NCBI GenBank assembly: GCA_002256685.1
Contig: NQJH01000081.1
Span: 1 to 7,466 of the forward strand
Length of the DNA stretch: 7,466 nt
Direction of reading: 5' to 3'
Source: Methylococcaceae bacterium NSP1-2
GTDB taxonomy: Bacteria > Pseudomonadota > Gammaproteobacteria > Methylococcales > Methylomonadaceae
This document shows positions 1 through 5,176 of the stretch, piece by piece. Position 1 is the stretch's first letter, and every line of letters begins with the position of its first letter. The translations under genes were made by a program, and so were the position numbers. The notes under the pieces are model-generated. The model was not told where the DNA came from, ran no database searches, and worked only from the letters and a program-made list of their open reading frames with translations.

Positions 1-1100
1 GCGGGTAATGGCGCGGGGGCTAAGCCAGCGCGTTGTAATTCACAGCCCCAAAATAGTTGTTCATCCATAAAAGGGATGACGATGGAGGGGCAACCGCTGA
101 GTGTGGCGGCATGAGAGGTACCCGCACCACCATGATGTACCACGGCGGCACAGTGTTGAAATAGCGGTTGATGCGGATGTCGTCCGATGAAAAATACGTT
201 GTCTTGTTGGGTGTCAGCGGGGTATGTGCTGGAGCTGGTTTGAATAATGGCGCGACAATTGGCTAAACGGGCGGCATTAATAAAGAGTTCCATGCTCCAT
301 TCAGGGACGGCTTGTTGTATGCTGCCAAAGGTCATATACACAGGTTTTTCGCCTTGTGCTAAAAAGGTTTGTAACGCGGTAGAAGGCTGCCAATGTTCGG
401 CGTTTTCGGGCAAATTTAAAAATCCACACAGTTGATTAACGGCTTGCCATTCGTTATTAACGGGACAAAGAAACGCATCAACAGCGACTAAATTAAGCAG
501 GTCTGAACTAAGCAAGCTGTCAAAAACGTGTTTAAACGGCGGCATTCCTTCGGCAAACCATAAGCGACTCAGGCGTTTTTTTAATACCCAATCAAAAGCC
601 CTATCTAGTAATCGCCATTGCCAACGGTTAATAATCCGACCTAAATCAGGAAAGCGAAACGGCGGATGAAGCGTTGTTGGAATCGCCGCGTGGCAAAAGG
701 TAACGCTGATATGCGGTTTGTTATGTTTGTTAGCGGCGATTTTTAATGGGTACAGAAAATGATGCCCGATGACTACATCATGTTCGGCGGCTAATTGCGT
801 GGATGCTTGGTAAATTTCTGCTTCATACGGGAAAAAACTAACCTCCAGTAAAGCGATTAACCATTGCAGGGTATTCATGCGAAAACTGCGCTGGGCAAAG
901 TCCTGCATATCAAAATCAATGTGTGCGGGGATTTGTAAATAATGAATGCCCAAGGTTTCGCAGGTGTCTTGATAGCTACGGTTGTCGATACTGCTCACGA
1001 CTAAGGTGACGCTATGCCCTGCATTGATTAAGCCATCGGCTAAAGCAATGAAGGGTCTGATGTCGCCATTTGAACCCCAAGTTTGTATGCCTATTTTCAT
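1..1100 (-). CDS. GT1-family glycosyltransferase (UGT / sterol-glucosyltransferase-like), 3' end outside window
   Basis: An uninterrupted frame of 366 codons starts at ATG 1100-1098 and is still open at the left edge. The family usually has a little over 400 residues, so only the C-terminal tail is missing. The N-terminus shows the acceptor-side Rossmann start of this family: MKIGIQTWGSNGDIRPF, then ALADGL and AGHSV, close to the GSxGD-P-F pattern of sterol and macrolide glycosyltransferases. The nucleotide-sugar site is clear: residues 308-352 contain HQPLF, CAAVVHHGGAGT (317-328), PF (343-344) and EQLFWG (347-352). Glu347 stands where many relatives have Asp, before the conserved Gln348. 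It probably transfers a sugar from an NDP-sugar to a lipid or other small hydrophobic acceptor in the cytoplasm or at the inner membrane face; the acceptor cannot be read from sequence. A GGAG ribosome site lies 9 bases before the ATG. It follows a lipid-hydroxylase-like gene. Family confidence is high, substrate confidence low. Confidence 0.93.
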   Translation of the reverse strand, partial: MKIGIQTWGSNGDIRPFIALADGLINAGHSVTLVVSSIDNRSYQDTCETLGIHYLQIPAHIDFDMQDFAQRSFRMNTLQWLIALLEVSFFPYEAEIYQASTQLAAEHDVVIGHHFLYPLKIAANKHNKPHISVTFCHAAIPTTLHPPFRFPDLGRIINRWQWRLLDRAFDWVLKKRLSRLWFAEGMPPFKHVFDSLLSSDLLNLVAVDAFLCPVNNEWQAVNQLCGFLNLPENAEHWQPSTALQTFLAQGEKPVYMTFGSIQQAVPEWSMELFINAARLANCRAIIQTSSSTYPADTQQDNVFFIGRHPHQPLFQHCAAVVHHGGAGTSHAATLSGCPSIVIPFMDEQLFWGCELQRAGLAPAPLP

Positions 1101-1109
1101 GGTGCGATG

Positions 1110-1113
1110 CTCC
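1110..1113 (-). promoter_or_regulatory. Ribosome binding site of the glycosyltransferase gene
   Basis: GGAG is read on the minus strand, 9 bases before ATG 1100. It is the best Shine-Dalgarno match in the window and supports this start. It suggests independent translation initiation, unlike the overlapping or nearly abutting starts of the upstream genes. It lies just outside the palindromic element at 1121-1197. Confidence 0.7.
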
Positions 1114-1120
1114 GACTGTT

Positions 1121-1197
1121 ATTTTGTAGGTTAGATAGCCTTAACCCAACATGAGGCTTATGTCGGGTTACGCTATCGCTAACCCGACCTACGAAAT
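1121..1197. repeat. Palindromic intergenic repeat element with alternative hairpins
   Basis: An imperfect inverted repeat fills nearly all of the only intergenic gap. The outer arms are ATTTTGTAGG (1121-1130) and CCTACGAAAT (1188-1197), which match at 9 of 10 positions as an inverted pair. GCTATC-type pairing (1134-1139 region with 1173-1178) lies inside. The inner arms 1142-1152 and 1160-1170 pair over 11 positions with one G-U wobble in the minus-strand RNA, leaving a 7-base loop. A second, perfect 9-bp inverted repeat, GTCGGGTTA (1162-1170) with TAACCCGAC (1180-1188), reuses one of those arms, so the two hairpins exclude each other. The element looks like the short dispersed palindromes (REP-like) found in many proteobacterial genomes; dispersal cannot be shown from one copy. 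It contains the stop codon of the upstream gene (TAG, 1191-1189). No U-run follows it in the transcribed direction, so it is not a standard intrinsic terminator. Confidence 0.8.
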
Positions 1198-1662
1198 TTT
1201 TACCCGTGTACCTAGTAAGTAATCAAACCACGGCCACGTCACACACCAGTTAGCATTGCTATTGCCACCAAGATGGTGGTCGTAATGCCAAGCTAGATGT
1301 GCTTTTGCCCACGCGGGATCAAGGTGGGCTTTACGGTGTGAGTAGTAGTAGAGCAGTAATGATAAGTAGATCGCGCCGATAAAAAACGGTAATACCATGA
1401 ACAACGGTAACAGCAATAATACGATAGCGGCTAATACCACTAATTCTTTGCTTTGAGTGTTCCATGTTGTTAAATCAATGTGGCGATAACCTAAATCTAA
1501 CATGCCATTTTTAGTGCAGACGACATGGTGTTCGTAAAGATGATATGCCCAAAAACTGTGCCGATTTTTTCCGAGTCCATGCAGAATGGTTTTGTGTATT
1601 AGCCATTCACCGGCATTGGCAGCCAGTAAACCTAATAAAAATTGCAGGATTATGATGAACAT
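1189..1662 (-). CDS. Fatty acid hydroxylase / sterol desaturase superfamily membrane protein
   Basis: This 157-residue protein has the histidine clusters of the membrane di-iron hydroxylase superfamily: H23-x4-H28, H41-x3-H45-H46, H109-x3-H113 and H126-x2-H129-H130. The C-terminal pattern NANWCVTWPWFDYLLGT (136-152) resembles the end of fatty acid 2-hydroxylases and sterol desaturases. Hydrophobic segments lie at about 2-17 and 74-107, the latter long enough for two passes, which puts the His clusters on the cytoplasmic side. Such enzymes use O2 and an electron donor to hydroxylate or desaturate a lipid chain, sterol or carotenoid; the substrate here is unknown. It is shorter than most sterol desaturases and nearer the size of beta-carotene hydroxylases, but the C-terminal motif fits the fatty acid hydroxylases better. 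The start lies 10 bases after the upstream stop with no clear Shine-Dalgarno, which suggests translational coupling. Its stop codon lies inside the palindromic element. Confidence 0.85.
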   Translation of the reverse strand: MFIIILQFLLGLLAANAGEWLIHKTILHGLGKNRHSFWAYHLYEHHVVCTKNGMLDLGYRHIDLTTWNTQSKELVVLAAIVLLLLPLFMVLPFFIGAIYLSLLLYYYSHRKAHLDPAWAKAHLAWHYDHHLGGNSNANWCVTWPWFDYLLGTRVKIS

Positions 1663-1672
1663 TTATGGCGTG

Positions 1673-3757
1673 TCATTGCTGTGTGCGCAGCAGTTGTTCA
1701 AATTCCTGCGCGGGTATGGGTCGGCTTTTAATGTAACCTTGATAGCGGTCACAGCCTTTTTCTTGTAGAAAAGCCAGTTGTTCCGGGGTTTCTACGCCTT
1801 CCGCTAACACTTTGAATCCCAGCATGTGTCCCATTGCGATAATGGTGGCGGCAATTGCCATATCGTCTTGTTTATAGGGAATGTCATCGATAAAACTTTT
1901 GTCGATTTTTAGGGTGCTAACGGGAAAGTGTTTCAGATACGCCAGCGAGGAATAACCCGTACCGAAGTCATCAATGGCAATATGAATGCCTAGTTGCCGT
2001 AGTTCATTTAGAATAAGCAGGTTTTTGTCTTGATTTTCCATTAAACCACTTTCAGTCAGTTCCAATTCCAAATAGTGGGCGGGAAACTGGCTATCTTTCA
2101 ATACGTCAGCAACCAGCGTAATGATATCGCTATGCTGAAATTGATAGGGTGAGACATTGACGGCTAACACTAAAGGCGGTAAACCCGCATCTAACCATTG
2201 CTTACCTTGGCGACAAGTTTCTTTCAGTATCCACGCGCCAATAGTGGTAATAAGCCCTGTTTTTTCAGCGAAGTTAATAAATTGCCAAGGGGAAGTAAAA
2301 CCTTCTATGGGTGGATGCCAACGGATTAAGGCTTCTGCGCCGATAATTTTATCGGTGGCAATATCCACTTGGGCTTGGTAATACACTTGCAATTCTTCAC
2401 GCTCAATGACCAGTCGTAAACGGGCTTCCAGCTCGATACGTTTACGCGCCGCTAGCGTTAAATCTTCAGAAAAATAAGCGAAACAATTCCGTCCGTTGTC
2501 TTTGGCTTTATATAAGGCAGCATCCGCTTGATCCAGCAAGTGTGCTGGCGTTGTACCCGGTTGCGCGTATAGGCTGATGCCGATGCTGACACCAATATGT
2601 ATTCCACGCGTAGGATCAAGACTCAAGTAAAAAGGCTGTTTAAAATCGGCGATAATATTTTCAGCGACCCGCGACGCATCATCGACATGGTTAATGTTTT
2701 CTAATAACACGGTAAATTCATCACCGCCTAAACGGGCAAGCATATCGATATTACGCAAGCGATCTAACAAACGGGCAGCCACTTGTTGTAACAGTTCGTC
2801 ACCTGCCAAATGCCCTAAACTGTCATTAATGGGTTTGAAGTGATCTAAACCTAGTATCATTAACGCCATGATTTTGCCATCGCGGGAACAACTATCAATG
2901 CCGTGTTGTAAAAGTTCCAACAATAAGCGGCGATTAGGTAGTCCTGTCAAGGGATCGTAAAATGCCAGTTGGCGAATTTGTTCTTCAGCGGTTTTGTACT
3001 CGCTGATGTCGGTCATCGTGCCGATGTAATGGGTGACAACGCCGTTATTATTTTTAACGGAGGTGATGGTTAGCCATTGAGGATAGATTTCACCATTTTT
3101 GCGTCTATTCCAGATTTCACCTTGCCATGTCCCCGAATATTCAATGCTGTGCCATAGCCCCAGATAAAAATCGCTGTCGTAGCGACCTGATTTAAGAAAG
3201 CCAGGATTTTTACCGATGGCTTCTTCGGGGCTATAGCCCGTCATTGCAGTAAAGGCTTTATTGACCCGAATAATGCTGTTGTCGGCATCCGTAATCATCA
3301 TGCCTTGTTGTGATTCAAAAACCGAGGCAGCCAATGTCAGTGCGGCGTTATTTTCTTGTAGTTGTTGATATTGACTATACAAGCGTAGAAAAACGTGAAC
3401 TTTGGCTTTTAAAATGTGATCGTCTAACGGTTTAGTTAAATAGTCAGTCGCGCCAGCGGTATAACCGCGCATTTTGTCGCTGTTTTCTTTATAAGCGGCG
3501 GTTAAAAAAATCACCGGCGTATCGGCAGTACGCTGATCGGCGCGTAGTTGTTCGCAGACTTCATAGCCGTCCATTTCTGGCATCTGCACATCGAGTAGAA
3601 TCAGTGCGTAATTGGTCTCCAGTGCCATTGTTAATGCGTCAAAACCGTTAGCGGCTTCTTGTAGTTGGGCATCTACGCCTTTCAAAATGGTGCGTATGGC
3701 AAGACGATTGTTTGGGTTGTCATCAACTATCAAAATTTTGGCTTTTTCTGTCATCAT
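1673..3757 (-). CDS. Response regulator with PAS, GGDEF and EAL domains (probable c-di-GMP phosphodiesterase)
   Basis: This 694-residue protein has four domains. The receiver (about 6-125) has acidic pair D12-D13, phosphoacceptor D56, T86 and K109-P110, all intact. A PAS domain (about 140-255) has the WQGEIWNRRKNGEIYP signature (211-226) and ends in a PAC-like TDIS. The GGDEF domain (about 262-430) keeps RLGGDEF (342-348) and the inhibitory-site motif R335-x2-D338, but reads ILGLDHFK where the family has D-x-D-x-F-K, so the first metal-binding Asp is Gly303. The EAL domain (about 440-690) keeps E475-A-L, N534, E566, D596-D597, K617, E653 and Q673, all the usual metal and catalytic residues. 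Expected role: c-di-GMP hydrolysis controlled by phosphorylation from the upstream kinase, with the GGDEF part regulatory or weakly active. It is cytoplasmic. The start ATG overlaps the CheB stop by 4 bases (ATGA), and GGTGG lies 7 bases upstream; a second ATG follows at once, so the N-terminus is uncertain by one residue. Confidence 0.95.
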   Translation of the reverse strand: MMTEKAKILIVDDNPNNRLAIRTILKGVDAQLQEAANGFDALTMALETNYALILLDVQMPEMDGYEVCEQLRADQRTADTPVIFLTAAYKENSDKMRGYTAGATDYLTKPLDDHILKAKVHVFLRLYSQYQQLQENNAALTLAASVFESQQGMMITDADNSIIRVNKAFTAMTGYSPEEAIGKNPGFLKSGRYDSDFYLGLWHSIEYSGTWQGEIWNRRKNGEIYPQWLTITSVKNNNGVVTHYIGTMTDISEYKTAEEQIRQLAFYDPLTGLPNRRLLLELLQHGIDSCSRDGKIMALMILGLDHFKPINDSLGHLAGDELLQQVAARLLDRLRNIDMLARLGGDEFTVLLENINHVDDASRVAENIIADFKQPFYLSLDPTRGIHIGVSIGISLYAQPGTTPAHLLDQADAALYKAKDNGRNCFAYFSEDLTLAARKRIELEARLRLVIEREELQVYYQAQVDIATDKIIGAEALIRWHPPIEGFTSPWQFINFAEKTGLITTIGAWILKETCRQGKQWLDAGLPPLVLAVNVSPYQFQHSDIITLVADVLKDSQFPAHYLELELTESGLMENQDKNLLILNELRQLGIHIAIDDFGTGYSSLAYLKHFPVSTLKIDKSFIDDIPYKQDDMAIAATIIAMGHMLGFKVLAEGVETPEQLAFLQEKGCDRYQGYIKSRPIPAQEFEQLLRTQQ

Positions 3758-4323
3758 TTTTCGTCCACCGACACCAACAGACTAATAATATCTTCCATAC
3801 TGGCAATGTAATCGACTGCGACGCGCCCAATAACGGCATTGGGCATGGTATTGAATTCTGTATCGACTGGGTTTAAGACAATACACAAACCGCCCAGTTG
3901 TTTAACAATGACCATCCCGTCTGCACCATCTGAATTCGCGCCACTGAGTATCACGGCAATCAGACTGTTTTCAAAGGCTTCCGCCGCACTACTTAATAAT
4001 ACGTCAATGCTGGGACGCACTGATTTCACAGGTTCGTCTTCTGATAAGGCGAAGGAAAATTGCTTGTTTTGTTCGACCAATAAATGATAATCAGGCGGGG
4101 CAACATAGACATGACCTGCAACAATAGACTCTTTGTCTCTTGCCATCGATACCGGTAAGTCGGTCACTGTATTCAGTATGTGGGCAAGATTACTTTCACA
4201 ACCTTGAGGCAGATGTGCCACGATGACAATAGCCAAGGGGTATTCCTTAGGTAAGGAAGCTAATAGTTGCTTTACTAGCGGTATACCCCCTGCGGATAGA
4301 CCGATGACTAACATTTTATACAT
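3754..4323 (-). CDS. CheB-type protein-glutamate methylesterase, catalytic domain only
   Basis: This 189-residue protein matches the C-terminal catalytic domain of CheB. The triad is visible: S10 in VIGLSAGG, H37 in VAHLPQG and D132 in LSGANSDGADGM. VYVAPPDYHLLV (72-83) is also typical. The family removes methyl groups from (or deamidates) glutamate side chains on chemoreceptors. The N-terminal receiver domain of classical CheB is absent, and the gene begins directly with the catalytic fold, so it cannot be switched on by its own phosphorylation. Its start codon shares one base with the CheR stop (TAATG), a sign of coupled translation and matched amounts of the two opposing enzymes. No chemoreceptor lies in the window; the kinase encoded two genes upstream is the nearest candidate substrate. 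The symbol cheB is not assigned because this is not a standard chemotaxis operon. Confidence 0.93.
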   Translation of the reverse strand: MYKMLVIGLSAGGIPLVKQLLASLPKEYPLAIVIVAHLPQGCESNLAHILNTVTDLPVSMARDKESIVAGHVYVAPPDYHLLVEQNKQFSFALSEDEPVKSVRPSIDVLLSSAAEAFENSLIAVILSGANSDGADGMVIVKQLGGLCIVLNPVDTEFNTMPNAVIGRVAVDYIASMEDIISLLVSVDEK

Positions 4324-5174
4324 TAGGATGACCCAATACGTTTACGGTATAGTTGTAATGAACTGTCTAACAGTGTTAGTTGCGGGTGTTTTTTTGCCAA
4401 GTCTACAATATTTTCACCCCGTCCTAGCAATAAAAAACCGCCACGCTCTAAGCTGCGCGTCAGTAAATTAACAACGTGTTCTTGTAGGGCGTTGCCAAAA
4501 TACAGCAATACGTTACGACACACCACTAACTGCATTTCTTTAAACACATCGTCAACCACTAAATTATGCTGAATAAATTCTATAGGCTGTTTAAATTCAT
4601 CACGAATACGAATGACAGTCTCTGATTCAATAAAAAAATCGGCAAAGTCACCCATACCGCCTGCGTGGATATAATTATCGTTCCACTGTTGTTTGTGTCG
4701 TACCGACCAACAACCTAAGCGTGCTTTATCGAGAAATAATGGATTAATATCGGAGCTGAAAAGTCGGCTTCTTTTTAACAAGCCGGTTTCGTACAGCAAA
4801 ATGGCGAGACTGTACGCCTCTTGTCCATAGCCACAACCGACTTGCCAGATGTTGATGCGTGGAAAACTGGCAAGTCGCGGTAAAACCGTGTTGCGTAAAT
4901 AATACCAAACACTGGGGTCACGAAAAAAATCTGAAGTAGGCACAGAAATACTGTTAATGACGGTTTGTGCAACCGCTTCGTCATATAGCACTATCGGTAT
5001 CAGTTGTGATAAATGCTGTACTTCAAAATCATGGGTTAACGCCAGCAATCGCCGTTTTAGTGATGCTCTGGCATAACCCGTGAAGTCATAGCCGTAGCGT
5101 TCTTTAAGCGCGTTAAGCAGCAAGTTGACTTCCACATCTTGGATGTGATGATTTTTCCATTTGAGTAAGGTCAT
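4323..5174 (-). CDS. CheR-type protein-glutamate O-methyltransferase
   Basis: This 283-residue protein has CheR family features throughout. It has an N-terminal helical region (about 12-75, with SLKRRL at 38-43), VPTSDFFRDPSVW (78-90), the SAM-binding loop at 111-125, the acidic residue of SSDIN (D142), FIQHNL (200-205), CRNVLLYF (219-226) and the terminal LYRK. The family methylates glutamates in receptor coiled coils using S-adenosylmethionine. R85, E119, D142 and Y225 sit where the CheR family keeps conserved SAM-site residues. The loop reads GCGYGQEAYS rather than the usual GCSTGEE-YS type, a local departure that keeps the last Glu. There is no fused TPR or CheB part. It starts 2 bases after the kinase stop with no good ribosome site of its own, and its stop overlaps the CheB start, so the three genes are probably translated together. 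Function in classical chemotaxis is unlikely to be its only reading, given the absence of CheA, CheW and receptors. Confidence 0.93.
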   Translation of the reverse strand: MTLLKWKNHHIQDVEVNLLLNALKERYGYDFTGYARASLKRRLLALTHDFEVQHLSQLIPIVLYDEAVAQTVINSISVPTSDFFRDPSVWYYLRNTVLPRLASFPRINIWQVGCGYGQEAYSLAILLYETGLLKRSRLFSSDINPLFLDKARLGCWSVRHKQQWNDNYIHAGGMGDFADFFIESETVIRIRDEFKQPIEFIQHNLVVDDVFKEMQLVVCRNVLLYFGNALQEHVVNLLTRSLERGGFLLLGRGENIVDLAKKHPQLTLLDSSLQLYRKRIGSS

Positions 5175-5176
5175 TG

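Noticed and set aside
247..435. 62-codon plus-strand frame at the left end
   Set aside because: It is antisense to the glycosyltransferase, whose frame is open throughout and carries family motifs.
1121..1160. Promoter for the glycosyltransferase gene in the intergenic gap
   Set aside because: TTGGGT and TACAAA-like boxes can be picked out on the minus strand, but the spacing is 15 bases and both fall inside or beside the palindrome; support is too weak to annotate.
1121..1197. Intrinsic terminator for the upstream operon
   Set aside because: In the minus-strand direction no U-run follows the hairpin. A short T-run follows on the plus strand (1196-1201), but no plus-strand gene ends there.
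1674..1676. Upstream ATG overlapping the GGDEF-EAL stop as the hydroxylase start
   Set aside because: It forms an ATGA overlap but is 14 bases from ATG 1662 and so out of frame with the hydroxylase.
4775..4984. 69-codon frame on the minus strand
   Set aside because: It lies within the CheR gene in another frame; CheR motifs on both sides of it are in the main frame.
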